Part shown: positions 39,737 through 49,637 of the stretch, piece after piece | Position numbering within the stretch: the first letter of the stretch is position 1 | Layout of the letters: every line of letters begins with the position of its first letter | From: Verrucomicrobia bacterium SCGC AAA164-E04 | GTDB lineage: Bacteria > Verrucomicrobiota > Verrucomicrobiia > Limisphaerales > AAA164-E04 | Direction of reading: 5' to 3' | DNA: 64,000 nucleotides | Assembly: GCA_000383715.1 (NCBI GenBank) | Contig: KB911990.1 | Location: forward strand, 90,840-154,839 | The notes under the pieces: generated by a model | Databases searched by the model: none | What the model was told of the DNA's origin: nothing | What the model saw: the letters and a program-made list of their open reading frames with translations, nothing else | Made by a program: the position numbers and the translations under genes

Positions 39737-40940
39737 TATTGTAAAATTCTTCATCTCTCTCAGATTGACGGTGACATGTCTGACTTTGTTCATGCTCATC
39801 GTCTTCGTAGGTACTATTGCACAAGTGGATCAGGGGCTCTACATCGTACAGGAACGCTATTTCAAAAGCATTTTTGTATACTGGGGACCTGAAAACGCTG
39901 ATTGGCAAATACCTGTAATGCCAGGAGGCTACCTGGTAGGCACATTTTTATTATTGAACCTTGTGGGTGCCTATATTGCTCGTTTCAAACTCACCAGAAA
40001 AAAGGTAGGGATCTATATTTCTCATGCTGGACTGATTTTGTTGATACTGGGACAATTGTTCACTGATCTTCTATCAAGGGAGAGCGCCATGGAGATCAAA
40101 GAAGGTGAAACCGTTTCTCACTCTTCAGACTTCAGATTGAATGAACTGGCTTTCATTGACCATTCAAATACTGAAGAGGATAAAGTCTATGCGCTTCCTG
40201 AAACGTTCTTGCAAAGCAAGTCAGGCGCAACAATACCCAGCGGACCTCTCCCCTTCAAAATCAATGTCAAAGATTACTGGCCCAATGTCAGCCTAGTGGG
40301 CAAAGAGAAGGAGGGTCACACACGCATAGAAGCAAGCAGCGGTTTCAATAATGTTTTCTTGAAAGCCATGCCACCGGAAACAGCAATGGACCAGCGGGAC
40401 GTTGGGGCCGCTATCCTGGAAATCATGGATGGTGATACCATTCTGGGTGAGTGGTTGGTCGCTACTGTTCTGGACCCTCAGAAATTCAACTACCAAGGAA
40501 AAGAATTTTCCGTTGGGATGCGGGCCAAACGCTACTACGAAGACTTTTCACTGACACTCCTCAAGGCGACACACGAAAATTACACGGGTACCATGGAACC
40601 AAAGAACTTTGCAAGCCGTGTGCGTCTGCAAAATAAGGGCACTGGCGAAGATCGGGAAGTGCTCGTCTACATGAATCATCCCCTGAGGTATCACGGACTG
40701 ACCTTTTTCCAGCATCAGATGTCGGCAAATGAAATGGTTCGCCGTCGAGGTTTGACCGCAACATCAACATTTCAGGTGGTTCAAAACCCTACCTGGCTTA
40801 CGCCTTACCTTGCTTGCACCATGGTGGGAGTAGGGTTGACGACTCAATTTATGGTTCATTTGATTGGATTCACGCGTAAAAGAAGAAATTCAAGTACTTC
40901 ATCGATCAACACCCGAGCAACGACTCCTAAGACTGCCTGA
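39726..40940 (+). CDS. resB: ResB/Ccs1-type cytochrome c biogenesis protein
   Basis: 404 residues from the ATG at 39726, inside the end of the lipoprotein gene. The longer open frame up to 39408 is a shadow of that gene. Membrane helices occur at LRLTVTCLTLFMLIVFVGTIAQ, GYLVGTFLLLNLVGAYIA, VGIYISHAGLILLILGQLF and near the C-terminus TPYLACTMVGVGLTTQFMVHLIGF (read in parts). A large periplasmic region sits between helices 3 and 4 and ends in MNHPLRYHGLTFFQHQ, the conserved ResB segment. ResB with CcsA forms the System II heme delivery and ligation complex. The next gene is ccsA, eight bases on. Confidence 0.9.
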   Translation: MLNNIVKFFISLRLTVTCLTLFMLIVFVGTIAQVDQGLYIVQERYFKSIFVYWGPENADWQIPVMPGGYLVGTFLLLNLVGAYIARFKLTRKKVGIYISHAGLILLILGQLFTDLLSRESAMEIKEGETVSHSSDFRLNELAFIDHSNTEEDKVYALPETFLQSKSGATIPSGPLPFKINVKDYWPNVSLVGKEKEGHTRIEASSGFNNVFLKAMPPETAMDQRDVGAAILEIMDGDTILGEWLVATVLDPQKFNYQGKEFSVGMRAKRYYEDFSLTLLKATHENYTGTMEPKNFASRVRLQNKGTGEDREVLVYMNHPLRYHGLTFFQHQMSANEMVRRRGLTATSTFQVVQNPTWLTPYLACTMVGVGLTTQFMVHLIGFTRKRRNSSTSSINTRATTPKTA

Positions 40941-40948
40941 ATATTGAT

Positions 40949-42911
40949 ATGAGAAAGCTATTACCTTATTTATTGCTTGGCTTATTCACCCTTTGGATAG
41001 TTTCTGCCCTACGCACCCCAAAGTCAAAAGGTTACACGGATGATGTCTCCTTCGGTCAGCTGCCAGTTTTGCGTGAAGGGAGACTTCAGCCTCTTGACTC
41101 CGTAGGCATGAATGCCCTGATACAAATCCGAGGCACACGGAAAGTACCATTGGAGGGAAACAACGAAAAAGGTGAGTGGGGAGCTTTCCTGAAGATTCGA
41201 GGAGAAGGATCAGGCCAACTATCGGAACGGCGCTGGTATCAATTCGGCAAACGACCCAAAAAGCTCAATGCATCTGAATGGTTGATGGAGGTCATGATGC
41301 ATCCTGAAATTGCTGATGAACGATACATTTTTGCCGTCAATCACCCCGACCTTCTGGACGAATTGGGTCTGGATGATCAAGGTGTCGAAAAATCTGGATT
41401 ATTTTACTTTACGTTCCATGAAATCAGCGAGCATTTCCCGACCATTCGCAGGCATGCTCAAAGTGCATTTAATCAGGAAGCAGCGCTGAGAACCCCATTT
41501 GAAAAAGCAGTGATCAAGGTCTGGGTGGGTTTGAATACCTACATGGAATTCAAGAATACAATTGCACCTCAGGATTCACATGATTTCAACAATGACCTCG
41601 AAATTTATTTATCATCGATCGCTCCGGGTCTTGAAGCGTGGCGCAGCCAGAATGCAGGTACCGAACACGATGAAACTGCGTTGGATTTGTTTTCTGGTTA
41701 TATGGATCGATTTCAGCATTTGAGTTCTGCGGGAACTTTATTGATCCCACCGAGCAAAGATTCAGGAACAAGCGATCAGTGGAGCACGATGGGGACTAAT
41801 CTCATACAAGCAATTCAGACCATGGGCGTGAGGCCTGCAGTTCGTTCTTACGCAAAGATGGCCAGCGCCTTCCATGGAGATAATTCGGGCAATTTCAACC
41901 AAGCAGCAAGTCAATACAAAGAATCTCTGAAACCAGATTTTGGAACAGAATTAAAACGTACCTCCCTCGAATTTTCATATAACAAGTTTTCTCCTTTTTA
42001 TAAAAGTACGGTGATTTACCTAATCGCTTTCCTTTTTGCCTGCAGTACGTGGTTCAACGGCTCTGAATGGACACGTAAAACTGCTTTTTATCTTATTGTG
42101 CTGTCAGCTATCGTTCACACGGGGGGATTGATCACTCGAATGTATATTGAAGGGCGCCCCCCCCGTCACAAACCTTTACAGCTCTGCTGTTTTTGTTGGA
42201 TGGGGAGCGGTGCTGTTAGGTCTCGTCATTGAGCGTATTTACAAGGACGGTGTGGGAGCAGCAATCGCTTCCATAGTCGGTGTATTGTCACTCATCGTCG
42301 CCCACAATCTTGCATTGAGTGGCGATACAATGGGCGTGTTGCGTGCGGTTTTAGACACCAACTTCTGGCTGGCAACGCACGTAGTTATCATCACGCTAGG
42401 ATACGCTTCTACCTTCTTTTCAGGATTCCTTGCTATCGTTTACATCATGCGAGGTTTCTTCACCAAATCTCTCGACAAGGATACTTCGAAATCTTTGACG
42501 CGCATGGTGTATGGAGTGGTCTGCTTCTCCACACTGTTCAGTTTTGTTGGTACCATCCTCGGTGGGATATGGGCAGATCAATCCTGGGGACGATTTTGGG
42601 GGTGGGACCCCAAAGAAAACGGAGCTCTACTTATTGTGATTTGGAACGCCATCATTCTCCACGCTCGATGGGGTGGTATGATCCGGGAGCGTGGGCTCAT
42701 GAACCTTGCCGTTTTTGGTAATATTGTCACCGCCTTTTCGTGGTTCGGTGTCAACATGCTCAATGTTGGCCTCCACAGTTATGGATTCATGGATGCCGCA
42801 TTCAAGTGGCTTATGATTTTCAATGCCTCACAGATATTGATCATGGCAATCGGCATCATGCCACTGAGCACCTGGGCAAGCTTTCGAACGAATACAACTA
42901 AAGCAGCGTGA
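40949..42911 (+). CDS. ccsA: CcsA-type cytochrome c heme lyase component, frame broken at a C8 run
   Basis: About 653 residues over two frames, 40949-42232 and 42147-42911. The N-terminal part has one signal-anchor helix (LLPYLLLGLFTLWIVSAL) and a long periplasmic domain, followed by helices. The C-terminal part holds the CcsA core: the tryptophan-rich heme loop WADQSWGRFWGWDPKENGAL with its WGxFWxWDPKE motif, plus helices containing histidines (THVVIITLGYAS, LHSYGF). The frame breaks at 42157-42164 (eight C). Deleting one gives IEGRPPVTNLYSSAVFVGW, a continuous and well conserved CcsA stretch. It attaches heme to apocytochromes with ResB, and its clients include the five-heme protein encoded nearby. 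Confidence 0.93.
42157..42164. other. C8 homopolymer at the frame break of ccsA
   Basis: Eight consecutive C between an excellent N-terminal and an excellent C-terminal CcsA frame. Seven C would give a single frame through the conserved segment PPVTNLYSS. It is the same type and direction of defect as in the DinG and TPR-peptidase genes. Confidence 0.9.
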
Positions 42912-44432
42912 TTACAGAACGCTTTTGGGTATTTCGTTTAATGTGTAATACGCGACTGGGTTCCAGAGTAATTCTCCGGATTGAGTAATAATTTCGGAGA
43001 GGTTGAGTTCATGAACATGACCAATCTGCAATTGATCAATTTTAAGCCTGACGGAGGTACCGTCTTCACTCACAGTTACGGATTGAACGATAGGTGAAGA
43101 TTGATCTACTTCAGGACTTCCATAGCTGCTCTGGTAAATGTAGCTGTAGGTTTTCATGCTGTAAGACGACGGATCCGAAGCGGTCTCTACATTCAGTGGC
43201 TGGGTAAAATGTAAGTCGAATCCATCTGGGCTGATCTTCATAGTCTGAATCTCAAAAGGGGTTTTCCCTGTCCAATGAGTGCGTTGAAGTGCAAAAGGTT
43301 TTCCGCCACGTGCGCCCCAGCCACGATCGGTTCCACCCACAAACAAAGTAGCATCGGTTGAAAACTCAACACTCAGGTTACCTGATGCATATCCTTTTAA
43401 AAACGGAAAACATGCACCTTGATAAACGCCATTAACCTGCTCCAAATCAACACGCATCACCGTACTATGGGTCTGATCACAAACAAGCAACTGGTCTTTG
43501 AATGGACCAAATTTCCCATCGCTTTGATCACAGATGATCCCACTGGCAGATTGTCCCATGGGGCCGTAAGGAAAGTAAATAGCCGTAGGAACCAATTCCG
43601 GTATTTTTTCAGCTTCAATATGCATACGACTTCCGCTTACAGGGTCCAAGGGCCTGGGCCCTAAAGCATTGGTTGATTCATACCATCTATTCCCAGTAGG
43701 GTTTCCCATAAACCCTCCCGGTTTCAAATGCTTCAAGCCACTTGTCCCGTTCCATACTCCTTGATTATCGGTGTAAAACATATCACCAAGCGCATTCATC
43801 CCAATACCGCCGGGAGATCTAATCCCACTGGAGGTCGGAATCATTTGACCTTCGGGAGTAACGCGCAGACACCAGCCACGATAATCAATCTCACTGGTAA
43901 AAGAACCAGTGAGACACAATACGATCCAGATATTTCCATCACGATCAAACTTGGAACTGAAGGCGTACTCGTGGTAATCGCCCGTAATGCCCCAATCGTC
44001 ATTGACGGTTTCGAATACATCCGCACGACCATCATGATCCAGATCTTTCATGCGGGTTAATTCACAGCGTTGAACACAATAGATCCAATCGTCTTTCTTC
44101 GCCAGACCAAGCACTTCGTGTAATCCACTGGCAAAGAGATGAAAAGTGGTATCAGAGGGGTTCTCTGCCAGAGCATTATCTACAATGTATATCTCACCTA
44201 ACCGTGTTGATACAGCCATCTGGTTGTCTCCCAACCATTGCAAAGCGCCTGCCTCAAGAACAATTCCCTCCGGAACAGGAATAGTATCCGTGCGGTAATA
44301 GTCAGATTGTTCACCGCCAAGGATCTCGGTTCCCTGACTTAAACCTGCTACCAGAACCAGTGCTGATAAAAGCCCTTTTATATTCCTATAATTCATTGAA
44401 TATTGAGTCATGATGTCAAAATCACTTTTCAT
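42912..44432 (-). CDS. Secreted beta-propeller (PVC dehydrogenase-like) protein
   Basis: 506 residues from the ATG at 44432, preceded by AAGGA at a good distance. The open frame to 44561 would overlap the upstream gene by 119 bases and is rejected. A signal peptide (GLLSALVLVAGLSQGT) is followed by propeller strands such as LGDNQMAVSTRLGEIYIVDN, MKDLDHDGRADVFETVNDDWG, FDRDGNIWIVL, GIGMNALGDMFYTDNQG and LFVGGTDRGWGARGG. The arrangement resembles sorbosone/glucose dehydrogenase-like and PVC heme-binding propellers, but no CxxCH is present. The last 100 residues form a separate beta domain. It sits ten bases downstream of the five-heme cytochrome gene, so the two probably form one electron-transfer or oxidase system. 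Its stop abuts the ccsA stop. Confidence 0.8.
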   Translation of the reverse strand: MKSDFDIMTQYSMNYRNIKGLLSALVLVAGLSQGTEILGGEQSDYYRTDTIPVPEGIVLEAGALQWLGDNQMAVSTRLGEIYIVDNALAENPSDTTFHLFASGLHEVLGLAKKDDWIYCVQRCELTRMKDLDHDGRADVFETVNDDWGITGDYHEYAFSSKFDRDGNIWIVLCLTGSFTSEIDYRGWCLRVTPEGQMIPTSSGIRSPGGIGMNALGDMFYTDNQGVWNGTSGLKHLKPGGFMGNPTGNRWYESTNALGPRPLDPVSGSRMHIEAEKIPELVPTAIYFPYGPMGQSASGIICDQSDGKFGPFKDQLLVCDQTHSTVMRVDLEQVNGVYQGACFPFLKGYASGNLSVEFSTDATLFVGGTDRGWGARGGKPFALQRTHWTGKTPFEIQTMKISPDGFDLHFTQPLNVETASDPSSYSMKTYSYIYQSSYGSPEVDQSSPIVQSVTVSEDGTSVRLKIDQLQIGHVHELNLSEIITQSGELLWNPVAYYTLNEIPKSVL

Positions 44433-44442
44433 AAAAAATTCC

Positions 44443-47382
44443 TTACCAAATGATTTCCTGAATAATTTTCGCTTTACCGTGATCCAGTTCGATGGGGACA
44501 AGTAATTCCATATTACCCTCAACACCGTTGACAACAGGTCGCTCTTTGCCTGATGTTTCAAATCGCATTCGCAACTTTTGATCTATCAAGAAGGCACCAT
44601 CCTGTTCTTCGATAATATCCTGACCAATCGCTGCGCGCATCCAAAGATTAACATAATGGGCTCTTGAATCGAATGTGAGGTAGCGCCGCAGGGACGCATC
44701 CAATTCCCCTGGAACAGCAACGGTATAATCCTCAACATCCATGGCCATGAACTGGTATTTAAATTTCGGGCGTCGCTTGGAGTCCAACCAATATCCCTTG
44801 AACTCATATCCTGCTGCTTTTCCAGCCAGTTTCGGCCATTGGGTATGTTCAGGATCCACAGAAAATGCAAACGGCGGACCATTCGGAAATTGAACAAGAT
44901 TATGACCTAAAGGAGGTTCAAAACCAGCTCCTCTGCCTGAACTATGACGTGCACCATCCATGAAGGGCCCTTGCCAGATCATGGCCAGGCGAACCTGATC
45001 CGCGTCAAATGCCAGATTCGCCTTTTCGGCGTATCCGACACCAATGGCTCTTGGCCCCGCACCTTCAATGAAATTCCGATATATCACGGCCTCTCTATTG
45101 GCAATAATTTCCTTCTTACCCTGAATCAAGCCCGTGGGTGGATTATTGTCGTCTGCAATATTTAAATAAGACCAGATGGCATCAATTTGCCTTTGAGTGT
45201 CACCATCAAAGACATCCCGGTTCACACTTTGACCATCCGGCCAAAAACTCGGCATCCGGGTTCCGGGTCTCAAAGAGGAAGGATCCTTGAGATAACGAAC
45301 AAACCAGTCTTTCTGGAGTCTGTCTCCAGCCGTCGTCAGATCCAATGCGGGAATCCCCAGCGAACTAAATTTCCCGAATGTGTGACAGGTAATGCAAGCC
45401 ATCCCGCCAACACCGACCAGCTTTCGACCATATTTAGCATCTTCGAGTGAACTTTTTTCTGTAGACGAAATCGTCTCAGAAGGTTTATCTGCCTCGAAAA
45501 TAAGATCCACCATTCCGTGCACATTATCCTTGCCAAAAACAGGCATCCGCGTGGCCATGTAGGGGCGGACTGAAGCCCCTACATCTAGCACCTTTTTCAT
45601 CCATTCCCGTTTCAATTTTCGTCCGACACCTGTTAGGTTTGGTGGTATCCGTCCTTCATCCCCCAGATCTGCTTCACCTTGAGTAAGGAAAAACTGTTTC
45701 CGACCGCTACTGATGCCCCCCACTTCATCACGGGCATGACAGGCAAAACAATTCATCGAAATCATTTTCCTGAGCACTTGCTGACGCGCATCAAGCGGGT
45801 TCGACAAATTCTTTATTTGAGTAATTGAGTTGGTTATCGCTTCTCGCTCGCTTGAGGTCAAATGATACAAGGGCGATGAAATGCCAGGTTCGTCTGATAA
45901 ACAACCTTTATCAGAATCGGTTCCAATGGATTGCAGGGGCTTGGCTTCGAACGCGGCAATGGAGGCAGCTCCTGATTGCAAAATGGTATGGCAGGAGGCA
46001 CAACCTAATTTACGGAACCATGCCTGACCTTGCGATGCCTTGGTTTTATCGATGGAAAATGTTTCACTACCCGTGGGAAGCATTGGCTGGCCAAGGTGTG
46101 ATAGCCACTCTTCGGGAACCGCCTGTTTATCCATCCCCGGCCCTTCTACATACACGCTCAAACCAGCAGGTCCACCATGATTGAAATATGTCACCTTAAA
46201 AGCATGATCCCCTGCACTCAATATTACCTTGCCATTGCGTTCGGTCATACCGTGATCACCATCATTGTTCACTACCAATCCAGAACCCACGTAAAGCCGC
46301 GATCCATCATCTGAGCTAGTGTAGAACACATACTCGCCGTCCTCCGGTATCGAAATATATCCCGAAAACACTAATGCAATCTGTTCTTGTCGTTCTTTGA
46401 TGACATCAGAGATTTCATGAGTGATTCCACTGGTAACAAAATGGGCAGAAGCCGAGAGAGATGCAGGTGGGGTTCCCGGATAATGTTCAACAAAATCCTG
46501 AACCGCTCCATGAGGTTCGGCAGTGGGCGATCCTAATTCAAGGTAGGAATATTTCAAACCACTTGTTTTTTGAAGTTTGGCATCGCCGTCAAACATTCCC
46601 CTGGCTTGCCCCCTCAGCAAGTACATCGCTAATGAAGTCGCTTCACTGTCTGACAACTTGAAACTTGGCATTTTACCCGAGGGCCGGGTTTCAAGAGGAT
46701 TTTTCAAAAAGCGGGCCAATTCACTCACCGTCATTTTCCCGTCCAGTTTCCCCATGATCACCGAATGTCCCAGGGCAGATTCATGGTCACCGCCGAAAAG
46801 TGCATCGGGTGAAGGCAAGGCCGGCTGCTTGAGAGCTTCCGCATCTTGATGTGGTTCGTGACAGGCAACACAACCAATTTCATGAAACAATCGACGGCCA
46901 GCCTGCATGCGAAAGGGATCAGCAGCTACGGGGGTCTCAGTGCTCTCGCCTTGTGCATCAATGAGAAAATGAGTGAGCGCATCCACGATAGCTGTCTTCT
47001 CGTCGTTTTCGTATCCGTGTAACATGTCAGGCATGGTGCGTGCTTGACCATTCAATGCGGGATGCATCAGCAACTCCTGAATGTATTGCGGAGTCAAATG
47101 AATTCCTTCAGCACCCAGAACAGGGCCTTGTTTCGATGCCAATCTCTTTTGAAGAGGTTCATCCGCCTGATGACAGCCGATACAATTAAGTTCACCAATG
47201 AGCAGCTCACCCACGTCTACCCCACCACGAACAGAATATCCCAGCATGGTTTGCAACATATCTCCGTGAGGACTTTGAGCCTGCACTGTTGGGAAAAAAA
47301 GCAGGCCAATTGCCGTGAGTATAGAGCGCGCACTCGGTAATGACTTGGCCATCTTCATCAAGAATAGGTAGAACATCTTCAT
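44443..47382 (-). CDS. Five-heme c-type cytochrome with PA14 domain
   Basis: 979 residues with a signal peptide (SILTAIGLLFFPTVQAQ). Start choice is uncertain (ATG 47382 or 47358; no clear Shine-Dalgarno). Five CxxCH heme sites are visible at about 67-71 (CIGCH), 171-175 (CVACH), 461-465 (CASCH), 545-549 (CFACH) and 663-667 (CITCH). A PA14 domain lies between the second and third, at about 310-420 (YISIPEDGEYVFYTSSDDGSRLY). PA14 domains bind sugars. The C-terminal third has no heme site. This is a PVC-type periplasmic oxidoreductase or electron carrier, perhaps acting on polysaccharide breakdown products with the downstream propeller. It needs ResB/CcsA, encoded next door. Confidence 0.88.
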   Translation of the reverse strand: MKMFYLFLMKMAKSLPSARSILTAIGLLFFPTVQAQSPHGDMLQTMLGYSVRGGVDVGELLIGELNCIGCHQADEPLQKRLASKQGPVLGAEGIHLTPQYIQELLMHPALNGQARTMPDMLHGYENDEKTAIVDALTHFLIDAQGESTETPVAADPFRMQAGRRLFHEIGCVACHEPHQDAEALKQPALPSPDALFGGDHESALGHSVIMGKLDGKMTVSELARFLKNPLETRPSGKMPSFKLSDSEATSLAMYLLRGQARGMFDGDAKLQKTSGLKYSYLELGSPTAEPHGAVQDFVEHYPGTPPASLSASAHFVTSGITHEISDVIKERQEQIALVFSGYISIPEDGEYVFYTSSDDGSRLYVGSGLVVNNDGDHGMTERNGKVILSAGDHAFKVTYFNHGGPAGLSVYVEGPGMDKQAVPEEWLSHLGQPMLPTGSETFSIDKTKASQGQAWFRKLGCASCHTILQSGAASIAAFEAKPLQSIGTDSDKGCLSDEPGISSPLYHLTSSEREAITNSITQIKNLSNPLDARQQVLRKMISMNCFACHARDEVGGISSGRKQFFLTQGEADLGDEGRIPPNLTGVGRKLKREWMKKVLDVGASVRPYMATRMPVFGKDNVHGMVDLIFEADKPSETISSTEKSSLEDAKYGRKLVGVGGMACITCHTFGKFSSLGIPALDLTTAGDRLQKDWFVRYLKDPSSLRPGTRMPSFWPDGQSVNRDVFDGDTQRQIDAIWSYLNIADDNNPPTGLIQGKKEIIANREAVIYRNFIEGAGPRAIGVGYAEKANLAFDADQVRLAMIWQGPFMDGARHSSGRGAGFEPPLGHNLVQFPNGPPFAFSVDPEHTQWPKLAGKAAGYEFKGYWLDSKRRPKFKYQFMAMDVEDYTVAVPGELDASLRRYLTFDSRAHYVNLWMRAAIGQDIIEEQDGAFLIDQKLRMRFETSGKERPVVNGVEGNMELLVPIELDHGKAKIIQEIIW

Positions 47383-47505
47383 TTATGGTATGGATTGTAG
47401 CATGCGCAAAAAACCAGAGATCAAGCAATCCTTAATCCAATGGAATCAAATTTTCTATTCATACACTAAGGCAATGCTATCAGTCAGGCGTAGTTTCAGA
47501 TCACC

Positions 47506-47761
47506 ATGATTTCAAAAACAACGGTTCTACTTATGCTTTCATTGACAGTCAATATACTCCTGACGGCACAATGGCCTAACGGGATGCATCAAAAGAGAAC
47601 TCTGAAACCAATTCTGCTGATACCGAGATCACAGGTTCCAGCAATAGACTTCCGGTAAATGCGCGCTCTATAAATTCTACTTTATTGAAGAAGCCATCCG
47701 AGATTTCATAGAAGCGGACTTGGATAAGCAATATGGTTCCAAACGGAAAGAAACCACTTAA
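47506..47761 (+). pseudogene. Remnant of a small membrane-anchored protein gene
   Basis: An ATG at 47506 opens a signal-anchor-like stretch (ISKTTVLLMLSLTVNILLTA). The frame then shifts: the next frame reads SKENSETNSADTEITGSSN up to a stop near 47709. A third frame (47648-47761) reads EEAIRDFIEADLDKQYGSKRK before TAA. I recall the pattern C-P-E-E-T-I-R-D-I-I-x-A-D-V from a family of small anchored proteins frequent in Verrucomicrobia, whose function is unknown. At least two frame changes and missing sequence between them suggest a pseudogene; unlike the G8/C8 genes, no homopolymer explains them. Confidence in the family link is modest because it rests on memory. Confidence 0.4.
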
Positions 47762-47833
47762 GTATTTGAGAGACCAGTGAACGATGGATGTCGAGAGTGC
47801 AGCCTGACCTGTTAACGCTAAAAAAAACAAAAT

Positions 47834-47971
47834 ATGCTGAAAAGTAAAGCACATGAGATCCTCAAAGCCTTTTCAGATAAAGATTATCAAACAAAACCGG
47901 ATTGCCTGAGTTCTATGACCCCGTTCGATCAAATGCTGAATTCCCTTTTTCACAAAGCAAAAAGAAAGTGA
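47834..47971 (+). CDS. Possible 45-residue open frame, unrecognised
   Basis: It runs from an ATG at 47834 to TGA at 47969-47971, reading MLKSKAHEILKAFSDKDYQ and on to a basic end HKAKRK. There is no Shine-Dalgarno (an A-rich stretch precedes it), no signal peptide and no known motif. It lies just after the decayed gene and may be part of the same decaying segment rather than a gene. Confidence 0.2.
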   Translation: MLKSKAHEILKAFSDKDYQTKPDCLSSMTPFDQMLNSLFHKAKRK

Positions 47972-48449
47972 CCACTGAGGGCTGCCAGTAATTTGGCATC
48001 AAACAGGCCTTCTTAATAATGTATGGAGCAAGAAGAGTAAGAACACAAACGGCCGTCTCTCTCCGGTGAATACAAGGTGGGACAGGATTATCAATTCCAA
48101 GGGCTTAAAAGTGTCCATGAAAGCTAAGTTGCTGATGGTGGCACATAGCCAAAGAACTCTTTAAGTCGATGCAAGCAGCTGCTCAGGTGATTTGCAACAC
48201 GGAAGAGGTGCATCCGTTCAGATAACGGAAGATATTAAAAGGAAGTCAGGGGAAAACCGAATGGGTGCTGGTTGAGTCATCTGGCTAGAAAGGATTTCGG
48301 AAACACGGAGAGATAAACCATGCCGGATGCATGAATCAATGAGATCTGGAATACAAGGTAGAGACTATGGAAGAATCTAGAACGTAGCAAATGACTTTTT
48401 CGTAGCGCTTTTAATGCCTGTAAGCGAGGCGGTGACAGGTCAAGAGAAT

Positions 48450-49370
48450 TTAATCTCTGATCATATCCCAGGCAACCAGCCACTCCTCACGATTCCTCTG
48501 AAATCCCTTACGCATCAAACGCTTGCCCATATCTGGCATATGACCCGCACCGTAGAATATTCCGATACGTTTTTTACCCTGACGAATGACTTCATCCAAA
48601 ACCTCAAATGCTTTTTCATTTCGCCCACGAAGAATGACAGAACCTTTGCCATCAACGCCCTGATCCATCCCCGCCATCATGGATTCCAACTCGTTCAACT
48701 GCTGGGCAAACATCCACTTCATTGTGTGTTCACGATCACCACTCGCTAATGCCATCAACAAACCAATACCATCAAATCCCTGAAGCTTCCCAGTGGCCAT
48801 CATACGTTTTTCCTGAAAAAATGACTGCAATGCTAATGTAAAGAAACTCTCCCCTTTCTCACCTTGTAGCTTTGAAAACGTTGCTGGATCCAAGTCTGCG
48901 TGGACAAAGTTCTTCACCGAATAGTCAATGCCTTCAAGTTGGAATTCAAGGCCCAGCAGAGATTTCATTCCTAGCTGCATCTGGCTGATAGGATGTCCAC
49001 CCCCGGATAATTCCGAAGGATCCACCTCAGCATCTTTGATCATCTCATAGAGAACAGCATCATACGATGTAAAACGTTGATTGAGTGCCACATAATAAGC
49101 CTTATCGCCAATATGGACGGCGCCAATCAAGGCCACTTCGACGCCCGATGGATGACGGTAGGTTTGAATCGCTGTGTCCACATGCCCCTCATCATTAGCG
49201 GTTTTGACAAACCGCATGAAAGAAATGTCTGATTCCGCAAAAGTCGCAGAAGCAATCCCAAAAATCATTACCAGACCAGCAAGGAGCAACAGAGCTGATC
49301 TGCCAAGCTTGGCTTTCATCCTTGAAACAACAGCATACTCGATGCCATGCAATAGCGAATTGTGTTTCAT
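48450..49370 (-). CDS. TraB/GumN (TIKI-like) family secreted protein
   Basis: 306 residues from the ATG at 49370; an in-frame ATG at 49319 gives 289 and a cleaner signal peptide (SALLLLAGLVMIFGIASATFA). The open frame extends further upstream but without family likeness. Conserved features of the TraB/PrgY/GumN fold are VALIGAVHIGDKAYY with the first G-x-x-H, DAVLYEMIKD, and the C-terminal IFYGAGHMPDMGKRL with the second G-x-x-H. Animal TIKI relatives are metalloproteases, and bacterial members have roles that are mostly unknown. No close neighbour on the same strand suggests a partner. Confidence 0.82.
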   Translation of the reverse strand: MKHNSLLHGIEYAVVSRMKAKLGRSALLLLAGLVMIFGIASATFAESDISFMRFVKTANDEGHVDTAIQTYRHPSGVEVALIGAVHIGDKAYYVALNQRFTSYDAVLYEMIKDAEVDPSELSGGGHPISQMQLGMKSLLGLEFQLEGIDYSVKNFVHADLDPATFSKLQGEKGESFFTLALQSFFQEKRMMATGKLQGFDGIGLLMALASGDREHTMKWMFAQQLNELESMMAGMDQGVDGKGSVILRGRNEKAFEVLDEVIRQGKKRIGIFYGAGHMPDMGKRLMRKGFQRNREEWLVAWDMIRD

Positions 49371-49637
49371 TGAATGAAAATACTCCAATAACCAAGTTCT
49401 AGCAAATCGTAGATTCTTTGCGAGGAGAGGTTGAGTGAAATACGACTTACTGCATCGTTTCGATGGATACAGACTTTCTGATCGGCACTTATCCAAAAAC
49501 ACTCGTCTCTGTGTAATTTAAAATGAATTCTCGAAGATTCACACACGTCCCAGACCGGTGTTTTGTGCATCTAATATCTATTTAAGCCAAGCCTTTGCAC
49601 GTGGAAGGAATTGGCGTAATGTGACAAATAATTTTCA

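Larger units (their letters stand above)
47383..48449. other. Gene-poor region with decayed coding sequence
   Basis: About 1.07 kb without an intact gene. It contains a decayed gene at 47506-47761 and a small plus-strand open frame at 47834-47971 (45 residues beginning MLKSKAHEILKAF) that I do not recognise. It also has an A8 run (47820-47827) and a purine-rich stretch (48020-48300) that is closed in all frames. The rest shows no RNA gene, terminal inverted repeat or transposase motif that I could detect. Confidence 0.6.

Noticed and set aside
44433..44561. Longer start for the propeller gene
   Set aside because: It would overlap the cytochrome gene by 119 bases. The ATG at 44432 has AAGGA before it and a signal peptide shortly after.
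47576..47854. Minus-strand 92-residue open frame with hydrophobic stretches in the gene-poor gap
   Set aside because: It lies antisense to the plus-strand remnant whose translation resembles a real protein family; it has no Shine-Dalgarno and no recognised motif.
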